A stretch of DNA of 36,295 nt from Spirochaetota bacterium (GCA_026398615.1 JAPLSN010000038.1:1-36295), one strand, 5' to 3'; positions 8,638 to 17,052 are shown, counted from the stretch's first letter. Numbers and translations: made by a program. The notes: generated by a model from the letters alone, not told the origin.

Positions 8638-8729
8638 GGAGAGGAAGGATCTGGTGGTTCGACTGGTCTTCAAAACCAGGAGCGGGCGGGTAATACTGAC
8701 CGTGGTAGGTTCGATCCCTACCCTCTCTG
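8638..8729 (+). tRNA. selC: Selenocysteine tRNA, anticodon TCA
   Basis: The gene folds as a long tRNA of 92 bases without an encoded CCA. GGAGAGG (8638-8644) pairs with CCTCTCT (8722-8728), with G8729 as discriminator base. The D arm is GGATC-TGGT-GGTTC. The anticodon stem CTGGT/ACCAG (8663-8667 and 8675-8679) holds the loop CTTCAAA with TCA at 8670-8672. The T arm GTAGG-TTCGATC-CCTAC is at 8705-8721, and a long variable arm lies between. The TCA anticodon, the long variable arm, and selA-selB-selD directly downstream together identify it. I see seven clear acceptor pairs; an eighth, as usual for bacterial tRNA-Sec, is not a clean pair here. Confidence 0.95.
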
Positions 8730-8739
8730 TCTTTGACTG

Positions 8740-8848
8740 TTGAAAGATTCCTTCCCCGCCTTCTTATACCCAACCATCGGTGTTTTATCATGCCGGCGCG
8801 CACGAAGCATGCATGCGATACCGCAACCCTTGCATCCGGTTGTTTTTT
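8740..8848 (+). promoter_or_regulatory. Leader of selA with possible promoter and terminator-like hairpin
   Basis: TTGAAA (8740-8745) and TTATAC (8764-8769) with an 18-base spacer could be a promoter for selABD. Further on, CAACC (8824-8828) pairs with GGTTG (8838-8842) and is followed by six T (8843-8848), 52 bases before selA. This is either a weak terminator for tRNA-Sec or an attenuator for selA. Confidence 0.4.
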
Positions 8849-8900
8849 CGGATAGTTTTTGGAATATGCTTTATCCCAATCCTTTTTTCAGGATGCCCAG

Positions 8901-10319
8901 ATGTCCTCTGTAAAAGACCGGATGAAGTACTTGCCCGGCGTGAATGCCGTACTCAATAGCGACCCCATCCGGGAAGTTATCAAAAAATATGGTTCAGCCC
9001 TCGCCACTCACGCAACCCGGAGCGTTCTGGAACGGGCCCGGGACGCCATCAACGAGGGGGCGGAAACCCCTGAACACGGAAAATTGGAACGTGAAGCTGC
9101 CGATCTGGCCGAAAGAATAGCTCTCCCAGCCTTGAAAGAAGTAGTCAACGCGACCGGTGTCGTCATCCACACCAACCTGGGCCGGTCCCCCTTGGGCGCC
9201 CGGGTGCTGCGGGACTTGAGTCCCATCGTGAACGGATATTCCAATCTTGAATTCGACCTTCAGTCCGCGTCACGCGGAAGCAGGCATGATCATGTCAGCT
9301 TGCTCCTGAAGTACCTTACCGGCGCGGAAGACGCGCTCGTGGTCAACAACAACACGGCCGGCTTGATCCTTGCGCTGGGCACCCTGGCCTCAGGCAGGGA
9401 AGTGATCATATCCCGGGGCGAATTGATCGAGATCGGCGGTTCCTTCCGCCTTCCGGAAATCATGGAAGCTTCAGGCGCGACCATGGTCGAGGTTGGCACT
9501 ACCAACAAGACCAGGATCGCCGACTTTGAAAAAGCGATCACCGAGAAAACCGCCCTGTTGATGATGGCTCATCGGTCCAATTTCGCGATCCGGGGATTCA
9601 CCGAGGAAGTGTCGGTAAGAGAATTGGCCAGTCTCGCCGTCCGGAAGGGAATCCCCTTCCTCTATGACCTGGGCTCGGGCCTCCTGCGCAAGCCAACCAG
9701 CCTGTCGTTCCTGGATGAGCCCGATGTCAGGTCATCGCTGGCCGATGGTGCCGACCTGGTGTTGTTCTCCGGGGACAAGCTTCTGGGTGGGCCGCAGTCG
9801 GGGATCGTGGCCGGCAAGGAAGCGCTGATATCAAGGCTGAAGAAAGCCCCGCTCATGCGGGCACTCCGAGTGGGGAAACTCACGCTAGCGGCACTGACCA
9901 GCGTCATGCGCAGCTACCTGAACGACGAATCACTGATGCGCGACAATCCGGTCTTTTCAATGCTGAGCCAGTCGCCTGAGAATCTGAAACGCAAGGCATC
10001 GAAGCTCGCAGATGCCATCCAAAAAACCGGAGTCGAGTGCGATGTCGTGGAAAGCGCCGCCCAGTGCGGTGGAGGAACGCTGCCGGACCTGAAGCTCGAC
10101 AGTTTCTCGGTAAGGATCCTTTTCAGGGAACGTACCACGGTCAAGCGCTCGAAGTCGGGAGAACGCGTATTCGCCGCCTTGCTCGCGCTGAAGCGGCCGG
10201 TGCTCGGGGTGTTGCGCGCGGCCGAACTGCATCTGGATGTGCTGACGCTCAATGAATCCGATTTCCCCTTTATCGCTTCGGCTCTCGCGGGCATAATGGT
10301 CGATACCGCGGCATCATGA
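8901..10319 (+). CDS. selA: L-seryl-tRNA(Sec) selenium transferase
   Basis: This 472-residue PLP enzyme converts Ser-tRNA-Sec to Sec-tRNA-Sec using selenophosphate. The internal aldimine lysine is Lys293 in SGDKLLGGPQSG, matching the family position (Lys295 in E. coli). Other conserved stretches are VVNATGVVIHTNLGRSPL and ALVVNNNTAG. The N-terminal segment MSSVKDRMKYLPGVNAVLNS aligns by eye with the start of known SelA proteins. I therefore take ATG at 8901, not the TTG at 8859, although only a weak GGA precedes it. The stop codon overlaps the selB start by four bases (ATGA at 10316-10319), so the two are translationally coupled. Confidence 0.95.
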   Translation: MSSVKDRMKYLPGVNAVLNSDPIREVIKKYGSALATHATRSVLERARDAINEGAETPEHGKLEREAADLAERIALPALKEVVNATGVVIHTNLGRSPLGARVLRDLSPIVNGYSNLEFDLQSASRGSRHDHVSLLLKYLTGAEDALVVNNNTAGLILALGTLASGREVIISRGELIEIGGSFRLPEIMEASGATMVEVGTTNKTRIADFEKAITEKTALLMMAHRSNFAIRGFTEEVSVRELASLAVRKGIPFLYDLGSGLLRKPTSLSFLDEPDVRSSLADGADLVLFSGDKLLGGPQSGIVAGKEALISRLKKAPLMRALRVGKLTLAALTSVMRSYLNDESLMRDNPVFSMLSQSPENLKRKASKLADAIQKTGVECDVVESAAQCGGGTLPDLKLDSFSVRILFRERTTVKRSKSGERVFAALLALKRPVLGVLRAAELHLDVLTLNESDFPFIASALAGIMVDTAAS

Positions 10320-12271
10320 AACACCTCATCATGGGAACGGCCGGCCACGTGGATCACGGCAAGACCGCGCTGGTCAAGGCTCTTACCGGCTTCGACTGCG
10401 ATACGCACGCGGAAGAAAAAAGGCGCGGAATCACAATTCACCTCGGGTTCACTCACTTGAATCTGGAAGACGGGAACAGCGTCGGCATCATCGACGTGCC
10501 GGGTCACGCGGATTTTATCCATACCATGGTCGGCGGGGCGAGCGGTATCGATTTCGTGCTGCTCGTGATCGCCTCGGATTCCGGCGTCATGCCCCAGACC
10601 AGGGAGCATGTGCATATCATGGAGCTTCTGGGTATCAGGCGTGGCATCGTCGTGCTCAGCAAGTCTGATCTCGTGAATGCCGAACTCCTGGAACTGGCGT
10701 ACGATGACGTGCATCAGTTCGTCGAGGGAACGTTCCTCGAGGCTGCCACCATGATACCCGTATCAGCGAAAACCGGGCAGGGTGTGGCGGAACTGAAGCG
10801 TCTGATCGGGGAAATGTGCGCACGCGTCGAGGAAAAACCCGCCGATGGACCATTCCGCATGTTCGCAGACAGGGTTTTTTCCAAGGCGGGTTTCGGCACC
10901 ATTGTCACGGGATCGGTTATCGGCGGGAAACTCGTTCGGGACGAACCGGCGTACCTGATACCCGGGGGAGCCGAGCTGCGGGTGCGCAGGCTGGAACGCC
11001 ATGGCGAAGAAGTGCAAGAGATCCGGGCGGGAGACAGGGCTTCCATCAACCTCATCGGACTTGAAAAATCCGGATTTCAGCGCGGCATGCTGATTTCCGA
11101 TCGACAGCTCAAGGAAACAGCCATGCTGGACGCCCGGATCGAACTGTTCGATCCGAAGGCGGTCCTGCACACCTGGAACCAGGTGATTTTCCACTCCGGC
11201 ACGCTGGAGTGTCCGGCCAGCATGCACTTGATCGATCGGGATGAGCAGAAAAGCGGCGAAAGGGGCCTGGTGCAGATACACCTTGCCAGGGCCGGGGCTT
11301 TCATGCGCAGTGACAGATTTATCATCCGCACCAGCTCCTCGGATCGAACCCTGGGCGGCGGGGAGATCATCGACCCGTTTCCCCTGCACCATGTGCGCAG
11401 GCCCGAAAAGCTGGTCAAGACCATGGAAAGGATCGCGGGCGGGAAACTGGCAGATCTGGTCGGAATCGAGGTCAAGAAGGCATTCCGTGCGCTCAGGCTC
11501 GGGGAGATCGCGGAAACCCTCAATCTGGCAAGGAACGACGTGATGGCGTGCCTCTCCGGCGATGGCATGAAAGAGATCGAGGTTTTCACATTCGGGGAAG
11601 AGACGCTCCTTATCTCCGGACAATGCCTCGAACGGATGGAAAAAGCCGCGCTCAAGGCCATCTATGCGTTTCGCAGGCGCAATCCACTCGTGGAACACGG
11701 AGCCAGTTTCAACGAGATCAGGAGCGGCGTCAAGGTGGAAAAAGGTTCGGCGGATGAAGCAATGCTGGAACTGATCGTTCGTGGACTGGTGGACTCAGGA
11801 AGGATAAAAGAAAAAAGCCGCACTTTCGTCATGCATGGAGAAATTGCCGATATCGACGGCAGAACCAAGGAGAAAATAGCGCTCGTGGAAGTCTTCATCG
11901 CGGAGTGCGGCCTGCAAGTGCCCCTGATGAACGATCTGAAAAAAAAGGCGCTGTCATTCGGTATCGGTGAAAATGAATTGAAACAGATTCTGTATCATCT
12001 TCAGACAAACGGCACGATCTACAAGGCTGAGGGCAGTTACCTGCACAAGAAGACGGTGGATCGGGCCAGGGACAGGCTGGTCGGCGAACTGACCCGGTCA
12101 TCGACGGGGATTACCGTCGCCGGATTCCGCGACTTGATCGATGGCAATCGCAAGATCTGCCTCTTGCTCTTTTCGATTTTCGACGGCGAGGGCTTGACGC
12201 GCCGGGATGGCGACAATCGTTTTTTGGCGGGAAAAGGCGGGGACAAGCCGCCTGAAGGGAGCTACGCATGA
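10316..12271 (+). CDS. selB: Selenocysteine-specific elongation factor
   Basis: This 651-residue protein carries Sec-tRNA-Sec to the ribosome at UGA codons marked by a SECIS hairpin. The N-terminal half is an EF-Tu-like GTPase: GTAGHVDHGKT (7-17) is the P-loop, DVPGHADF is the G3 motif and SKSD the G4 motif. The C-terminal part (from about residue 385) is the region where SelB carries four winged-helix repeats that bind the SECIS RNA; the length matches full SelB, so none appears to be missing. It starts inside the selA stop codon and its own stop (12269-12271) overlaps the ATG of selD at 12268, so selA, selB and selD form one tight operon. Confidence 0.95.
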   Translation: MKHLIMGTAGHVDHGKTALVKALTGFDCDTHAEEKRRGITIHLGFTHLNLEDGNSVGIIDVPGHADFIHTMVGGASGIDFVLLVIASDSGVMPQTREHVHIMELLGIRRGIVVLSKSDLVNAELLELAYDDVHQFVEGTFLEAATMIPVSAKTGQGVAELKRLIGEMCARVEEKPADGPFRMFADRVFSKAGFGTIVTGSVIGGKLVRDEPAYLIPGGAELRVRRLERHGEEVQEIRAGDRASINLIGLEKSGFQRGMLISDRQLKETAMLDARIELFDPKAVLHTWNQVIFHSGTLECPASMHLIDRDEQKSGERGLVQIHLARAGAFMRSDRFIIRTSSSDRTLGGGEIIDPFPLHHVRRPEKLVKTMERIAGGKLADLVGIEVKKAFRALRLGEIAETLNLARNDVMACLSGDGMKEIEVFTFGEETLLISGQCLERMEKAALKAIYAFRRRNPLVEHGASFNEIRSGVKVEKGSADEAMLELIVRGLVDSGRIKEKSRTFVMHGEIADIDGRTKEKIALVEVFIAECGLQVPLMNDLKKKALSFGIGENELKQILYHLQTNGTIYKAEGSYLHKKTVDRARDRLVGELTRSSTGITVAGFRDLIDGNRKICLLLFSIFDGEGLTRRDGDNRFLAGKGGDKPPEGSYA

Positions 12272-13314
12272 GCGGTGATGAAATCATCAGGCTGACGACG
12301 ACCGTGTCAGCCGCCGGCTGAGCGGCCAAATTGAGTCCAGAGTTGCTGGACCGCGCACTGGATGGATTGAAGCCATTCCGCAGCCCGGACCTGCTCGTCG
12401 GCTTCGAGGGCAATGCCGACGCCGGTGTTTTCAGGCTGAGTGATGACCTGGCTATCGTCCAAACCGTCGATTTTTTCACACCCATCGTGGATGATCCCTT
12501 CACCTACGGAAGGATCGCCGCGGCCAATGCATTAAGCGATGTGTACGCGATGGGCGCCAAACCCGTCACCGCGATGAACATCGTGGCCTTCCCGAAGGAA
12601 GGGATGGACCCCGGTATTCTCCGGAGCATTCTGCAGGGCGGGATCGCGATCCTGAAGGAAGCCGGGGTATCGTTGGCCGGCGGCCATAGCGTAGCCGATC
12701 AGGAAATCAAGTACGGCATGTCGATAACCGGCATCGTTCACCCGGACCGGCTGGTGAGGAATACGGGCATGCGACCGGGCGACTGCCTGGTGCTGACCAA
12801 GCCCCTGGGAACAGGCGTGATCAACACGGCACTCAAAGCCGGATGCGCATCGCCTGAGAGCGTCGAAGCCGCGGTCAAGGTCATGACGACGCTCAATCGC
12901 GATGCCTCTTCGGTCATGTGCGCTGTCGGCGTGCACGCCTGCACCGATATCACCGGCTTCGGTTTTATCGGGCATTTGGCCGAAATGGTGATCAACTCCG
13001 GCGTGAACGTCGAGATCGACACAGAAGCGGTGCCCATCATCCCGCAAGCGCTGGAATACGCGGCCATGGGAATGCTCCCCGGCGGCGCTTACTGCAACAA
13101 AGAGTATCGACAGGCCATGGTGGATGCGGACGGATCAATCTCCGATGAGCTTGAGATGCTGCTGTATGATCCGCAAACTTCCGGAGGCCTTTTGATTTCA
13201 GTCGCTCAGGATCGTGTCGATGAGCTCTTGAAGCTCCTGGACGCGCGAGGGGTCAATGGTTCCATGGTAGGTACGGTAAAGATGGGAACCCCCGGGAAGA
13301 TTGCGCTCAGGTGA
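12268..13314 (+). CDS. selD: Selenophosphate synthetase, itself a selenoprotein (TGA at 12319 read as Sec)
   Basis: SelD makes selenophosphate from selenide and ATP, the selenium donor for SelA. From ATG 12268 the frame reads 17 codons, then TGA at 12319-12321, then AAKLSPELL. The sequence AAG-U-AAK is the catalytic motif of SelD, where Cys or Sec (here Sec18) and Lys21 are the active-site residues (Cys17 and Lys20 in E. coli). Reading through gives 348 residues, the normal family length. A start downstream of the TGA would lack the catalytic loop. Later conserved parts include GNADAGVF, the DxxTPIVDDPFTYGRIAAANALSDVYAMG stretch (12469-12555), GGHSV, and TDITGFGFIGHLAEM. The ATGA overlap with selB supports the start. 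Confidence 0.95.
12319..12351 (+). promoter_or_regulatory. UGA selenocysteine codon with SECIS-like hairpin in selD
   Basis: UGA is at 12319-12321. GTCCAG (12335-12340) pairs with CTGGAC (12346-12351), six perfect base pairs, around the loop AGTTG (12341-12345). The loop starts 19 bases after the UGA, close to the 18 seen in fdhA, and contains the expected G and U. The loop sequence differs from GGUCU, so SelB binding here may be weaker. Confidence 0.75.
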
Positions 13315-13322
13315 AAAGGGAA

Positions 13323-14216
13323 TCAGGCCTCTTGTTCCCTGAAAAAGACGATAAACGCTTCCAGCAGTCGGGAAGCTGTCATCTGCTTTCGATAAATACA
13401 CCAGAAGGCCCGCTTGAGCGTCAACCCTTCGACGGCTACGGTACGGATCAAGCCCAGGGCAACGCCCTTTCTGACGGCGAGATTGGACACAAACGCGATC
13501 CCTGCCTTGGCTTCCACCGCGGTGATCAGCGATTCCGTGCTTCCCAGGATAAGCGCCGGTCTGAGCTTGTTCACGTCAAAGCCGCCATTCAATAGCAGCA
13601 TTTCCACGCTCTGTCGAGTACCCGATGTCGACCCCCTGAGAATCATGGGCTCGGCGCTCAGTTCCAGGAAAGAGACATGCTTTCGTCCCGCAAAGGGGTG
13701 CTCAGGATAGACGATGAGTACTATCTCGTCCTCGGCGATCTTGATAGCCTCGAGCTCCCGGCATTCAGGATGCATTCCACAGAACCCGATATCGTATTCA
13801 CCGTTTTTCATGGCTTCGATGACACGTGCAGAGTCTATGACAGTCACCTGAATGCCCACGGCAGGATGCAGTTTCTTGAACTGGCCGAGGAGTGGCGGGA
13901 GGATGTATTCCCCCGGTATCGTGCTGGCGGCGATGACCAGGTTTCCGCTTACGGTCTCCTTGAGTTTTCCCAACTCATCCACGAGGGCTTGATGCTCGGT
14001 GTCGACAATGTTCGCGAATGCCAGCAGCCGCTTGCCTGCCTCGGTCATCATGAGGGTTTTTTGCTTCCGGTCGATAAGCTGCACGCCCAGGTCCTGCTCC
14101 AGTTTTTGGATTTGAAACGATACGGCTGGTTGGCTGATGGACAGTTTCTTGGCGACTTCGGAAAAGCTCCCTGTCTTGATCACTTCCAGGTACGTCTTCA
14201 GATAATCCAAATTCAT
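13323..14216 (-). CDS. LysR-family transcriptional regulator of the selenium genes
   Basis: The 297-residue protein has a typical LysR N-terminal helix-turn-helix (residues 1-60; SFSEVAKKLSISQPAVSFQI at 18-37) and a C-terminal co-inducer domain. The start at 14216 follows AAGGAG on the minus strand. It is transcribed divergently from the YedE operon and converges on selD, ending nine bases from the selD stop. LysR proteins commonly control the divergent neighbour; here that is the selenium/sulfur supply operon. A regulator of this kind is known to travel with YedE/YedF genes, so control in response to selenium status is likely but not shown. The ligand is unknown. Confidence 0.85.
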   Translation of the reverse strand: MNLDYLKTYLEVIKTGSFSEVAKKLSISQPAVSFQIQKLEQDLGVQLIDRKQKTLMMTEAGKRLLAFANIVDTEHQALVDELGKLKETVSGNLVIAASTIPGEYILPPLLGQFKKLHPAVGIQVTVIDSARVIEAMKNGEYDIGFCGMHPECRELEAIKIAEDEIVLIVYPEHPFAGRKHVSFLELSAEPMILRGSTSGTRQSVEMLLLNGGFDVNKLRPALILGSTESLITAVEAKAGIAFVSNLAVRKGVALGLIRTVAVEGLTLKRAFWCIYRKQMTASRLLEAFIVFFREQEA

Positions 14217-14242
14217 CGATTGCTCCTTTTATATAAGAGAAA

Positions 14243-14277
14243 TCAATATTGACCATAAAAAATCCTTATGATAAGAT
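14243..14277 (+). promoter_or_regulatory. Divergent control region: yedE promoter with LysR operator candidates
   Basis: TTGACC (14249-14254) and TAAGAT (14272-14277) with a 17-base spacer form a good promoter for the yedE-like gene. The perfect palindrome TCAATATTGA (14243-14252) overlaps the -35 element, and CTTAT-G-ATAAG (14265-14275) overlaps the -10 element. Both are plausible binding sites for the LysR protein, whose usual sites are AT-rich dyads. Confidence 0.55.
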
Positions 14278-14332
14278 TCTTTGAGTCAAGTCTATGCCAC
14301 AGAAAGAGAAATTGGTAGTGAAGGGGACTTCC

Positions 14333-15436
14333 ATGCATTTTTTCTCCCGGTTTTTGACATCCCGCTGGGGACCGATTATCACAGGTCTCATCGTCGGCAT
14401 CCTTGCGCCCTTACTGGTAAAGTTCGGAAATCCGGGCAACATGGGAATCTGCGTCGTCTGTTTCGGCCGCGACATCGCCGGCGCCTTGGGGCTCCATAGA
14501 GCAGGAGCAGTGCAATACATCCGCCCCGAGATAATCGGTTTGGTCCTGGGCGCGTTTGTCGCAGCCCTCCTGTCCCGCGAGTTCAAGCCGCGTACGGGTT
14601 CGGCGCCGCTCGTGCGATTCCTGCTGGGCATGTTGGCCACCTTCGGCGCCCTGGTGTTCCTCGGCTGTCCGTGGCGGGCCTACCTGCGCCTGGCAGGCGG
14701 AGACTGGAACGCGATCTTCGGCATACTCGGTCTGGTGGCCGGCATCGTGCTGGGCATCGTGTTCCTGCGCGGAGGCTACAGCCTGGGCCGGAGTCATCCG
14801 GCGCCCAAAGCCTTGGGCTGGGTCATGCCCGCCATCATGGTGACGCTGCTCGCTCTCCTGATCCTCGCCCCGCAGTTCGGCCGGGATGCCGAAGGCAAAC
14901 CGATAGGACCCATCTTTTTCTCCGCAACTGGGCCCGGCAGTCAGCACGCGCCGCTGCTCATTTCCCTGGCAGCGGGTCTACTGATCGGTTTCCTGGCTCA
15001 ACGAAGCCGTTTCTGCACCATCGGTGCCGTGCGTGACGCCATCTTGCTTCGCGATTCGCGCCTGCTTTCAGGCGTCGTGGCCCTGATCGTTTCCGCCTTC
15101 GCGGCCAATCTGGCTCTGGGCCAGTTTCATCCCGGTTTCGAGAACCAGCCGATAGCCCATACCGATGGCTTGTGGAATTTCGGCGGCATGGCATTGGCGG
15201 GCTTGGCCTTCACGCTCGCAGGCGGTTGCCCCGGGCGGCAGCTCTTCCTGGCAGGTGAAGGCGACGCCGACTCTGGCCTGTTCTTCGTCGGAATGCTGGT
15301 CGGCGCCGGTTTTGCCCATACCTACGGCATAGCCAGTTCAGCCGCCGGCACCGGTCCTTGGGGACCTTTGGCGGTGATCGCGGGATTGCTGGTCTGTGTC
15401 CTTTTCGGCCTTACGATGCGCGAGTCCGAGGTATAG
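14333..15436 (+). CDS. YedE-like selenium metabolism membrane protein (YeeE/YedE family)
   Basis: This 367-residue membrane protein has about nine or ten hydrophobic segments. It carries the conserved cysteines of the YeeE/YedE family: GICVVCFGRD near the N-terminus, GCPWR, RSRFCTIGAVRD and GGCPGRQL. Family members carry sulfur species across the membrane, and the YedE branch next to YedF occurs with selenium genes, so it may take up selenium or sulfur compounds. The start is taken as ATG 14333, with AAGGGGA upstream; an in-frame ATG at 14294 has no ribosome site and lies too close to the promoter. It is the first gene of a four-gene operon. Confidence 0.82.
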   Translation: MHFFSRFLTSRWGPIITGLIVGILAPLLVKFGNPGNMGICVVCFGRDIAGALGLHRAGAVQYIRPEIIGLVLGAFVAALLSREFKPRTGSAPLVRFLLGMLATFGALVFLGCPWRAYLRLAGGDWNAIFGILGLVAGIVLGIVFLRGGYSLGRSHPAPKALGWVMPAIMVTLLALLILAPQFGRDAEGKPIGPIFFSATGPGSQHAPLLISLAAGLLIGFLAQRSRFCTIGAVRDAILLRDSRLLSGVVALIVSAFAANLALGQFHPGFENQPIAHTDGLWNFGGMALAGLAFTLAGGCPGRQLFLAGEGDADSGLFFVGMLVGAGFAHTYGIASSAAGTGPWGPLAVIAGLLVCVLFGLTMRESEV

Positions 15437-15445
15437 GAGCTGAGC

Positions 15446-15667
15446 ATGAACGATACAACGACCGTGGATGCCCGCGGGCTTTCCTGCCCGCAACCGGCTC
15501 TGCTGGTCCGACAGGCACTCCAGAAGCTGGGCAAGGGAAGTCTGGAAGTGCTGGTGGATTCCGGGACCGCCCGCGAGAACGTTTCCCGTCTGGCCAAGAA
15601 GGCCGGCTGGACGGTGACGCTGGAAGAGCAATCTGAAGGTAACTTCAAGATTACGCTGGATAAATGA
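15446..15667 (+). CDS. YedF/TusA-like sulfur or selenium carrier
   Basis: The 73-residue protein is a single TusA/SirA domain. The signature DARGLSCPQP contains the carrier Cys14, which in this family holds a persulfide or perselenide. YedF proteins of selenium clusters often have an added C-terminal domain making about 200 residues; here that part is absent, so only the carrier domain remains. TAGGAG precedes the ATG. The stop overlaps the start of the next gene (ATGA, 15664-15667). Its likely partners are the membrane protein upstream, as source, and the desulfurase-like enzyme downstream. Confidence 0.8.
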   Translation: MNDTTTVDARGLSCPQPALLVRQALQKLGKGSLEVLVDSGTARENVSRLAKKAGWTVTLEEQSEGNFKITLDK

Positions 15668-16812
15668 TCTACCTGGACAACGCCGCAACGTCCTGGCCCA
15701 AGCCCAGGGAAGTCATGAAGGCGATGATCGGCGCTTTGGAACACGCCGGGGGCAACCCCGGCCGTTCCGGACACCGCCTGTCCATTGCCGCGGCTCGGGT
15801 TATCTATGACACCAGGGAAGGGATCGCCGGGTTATTCGGCTGTGCGGACCCGCTCCGGGTGGTTTTTACCGGTAACGCCACTCACGCGCTCAATCTGGCT
15901 CTCAGGGGAATACTGAAACCGGGCGACCGTGTCGTCGCAGGTTCCATGGAACACAATGCCTCCATGCGGCCGCTGCGGTGCCTAGAAAAACAGGGTGTCA
16001 TCGTGAACCTGGCAGAGTGCGATGCGGATGGCAGCCTGGACGCCGGGAGTCTTGGTGCCGCGATCACTCCCGACACGAAACTGGTCGTCCTGAACCATGC
16101 CAGCAACGTGACGGGGACGCTGCTGCCCATCGCCGAACTGGCCGCCATCGCCCATCGGGCGGGGGCGCTGGTCCTCGTGGACGCCGCCCAGACGGCAGGG
16201 GCGTTGCCGATCGATATCCAGGCGATGGGCATCGACCTGCTGGCTTTTGCCGGGCACAAGGAATTGCTGGGACCCATGGGTATCGGCGGACTTATCATCG
16301 CCGAAAGTGTCGATGCTTCGCGGATGGAACCTCTGATCCGTGGCGGGACGGGGAGTCGCTCCGAATCCGAAGAGCAACCGGAAGACCTGCCCGACAGGTT
16401 CGAAAGCGGTACGCCCAATCTGGCGGGTATTGCCGGCCTGGGCGCGGGCTTGCGTTGGCTCAAAGAAAGGGGTATCGAAGAAACCAGGGCGCACATGAAA
16501 AAAATCAGTTCCCGATTGATCGATGGCTTGTCCACGCTTCCGGGGCTCAATATCTACGGGACGCTTGACCCGGAACGCTCTATGGCAGTGATATCCTTCA
16601 CCGTTTCAGGCAAGCGCGTCTCGGAGATAGGGTTCAGGCTGGATGAGGAATTCGGCATCATGTCGAGGGTCGGCTTGCACTGCGCTCCCATGGCGCATCG
16701 GACAATCGGGTCCTTCCCCGAAGGAACCGTAAGGTTTGCACCCGGAGTTTTCACGACGGACCGCGATATCCAGAAAGCGCTCAAAGCGGTCATCCGGATT
16801 GTACGGTCATGA
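15664..16812 (+). CDS. Cysteine desulfurase-like class-V aminotransferase
   Basis: The 382-residue protein belongs to the NifS/Csd-type PLP fold. It opens with MIYLDNAATSWPKP, has the PLP lysine at Lys199 in AGHKELLGPMG, and ends with the substrate-attacking Cys340 in GLHCAPMAHRTIG. These enzymes take sulfur from cysteine or selenium from selenocysteine. This sub-branch is often found beside YedF and DUF3343 genes, so a role in mobilising selenium for SelD is likely but inferred. It overlaps the genes before and after it by four bases, which suggests tightly coupled expression. Confidence 0.85.
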   Translation: MIYLDNAATSWPKPREVMKAMIGALEHAGGNPGRSGHRLSIAAARVIYDTREGIAGLFGCADPLRVVFTGNATHALNLALRGILKPGDRVVAGSMEHNASMRPLRCLEKQGVIVNLAECDADGSLDAGSLGAAITPDTKLVVLNHASNVTGTLLPIAELAAIAHRAGALVLVDAAQTAGALPIDIQAMGIDLLAFAGHKELLGPMGIGGLIIAESVDASRMEPLIRGGTGSRSESEEQPEDLPDRFESGTPNLAGIAGLGAGLRWLKERGIEETRAHMKKISSRLIDGLSTLPGLNIYGTLDPERSMAVISFTVSGKRVSEIGFRLDEEFGIMSRVGLHCAPMAHRTIGSFPEGTVRFAPGVFTTDRDIQKALKAVIRIVRS

Positions 16813-17045
16813 AACAATACGGGGTAGTCTTGTTCCACACGACCTCGGCGGTTTTGCGTACGGAGAAGCTGCTAAGAAAAGAGGGATTCGCCATCAAGCT
16901 CATCCCGACGCCCAGGCAGTTCTCGAGCGACTGCGGTATCGCCCTTCGCTTCGACTGGAACTGTCAAGAGCGGATAGGGTCGATCCTGGGTGAGGCAAGA
17001 ATCGCATTCGACGCACTGCATTTCCTGGACACGATGACGGCGTAG
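16809..17045 (+). CDS. DUF3343 protein, putative selenium/sulfur carrier
   Basis: The small protein of 78 residues matches DUF3343: an N-terminal VVLFHTTSAVLRTEKLL stretch, and the conserved SSDCGIALR with Cys42. Members of this family are typically encoded next to the class-V aminotransferase seen here, and are thought to accept the chalcogen atom on the conserved cysteine. The start overlaps the stop of the upstream gene (ATGA). It is the last gene of the operon. The function is not proven. Confidence 0.75.
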   Translation: MKQYGVVLFHTTSAVLRTEKLLRKEGFAIKLIPTPRQFSSDCGIALRFDWNCQERIGSILGEARIAFDALHFLDTMTA

Positions 17046-17052
17046 GAATACG

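Noticed and set aside
12331-13314. A selD start at TTG 12331
   Set aside because: It would lose the catalytic AAG-U-AAK motif; the ATG at 12268 overlaps the selB stop in the same ATGA manner as the upstream pair.
13315-13345. A terminator for the LysR gene formed by AGGGAA and TTCCCT
   Set aside because: The stem is six pairs with a 12-base loop and lies partly within the coding sequence; too weak to call.
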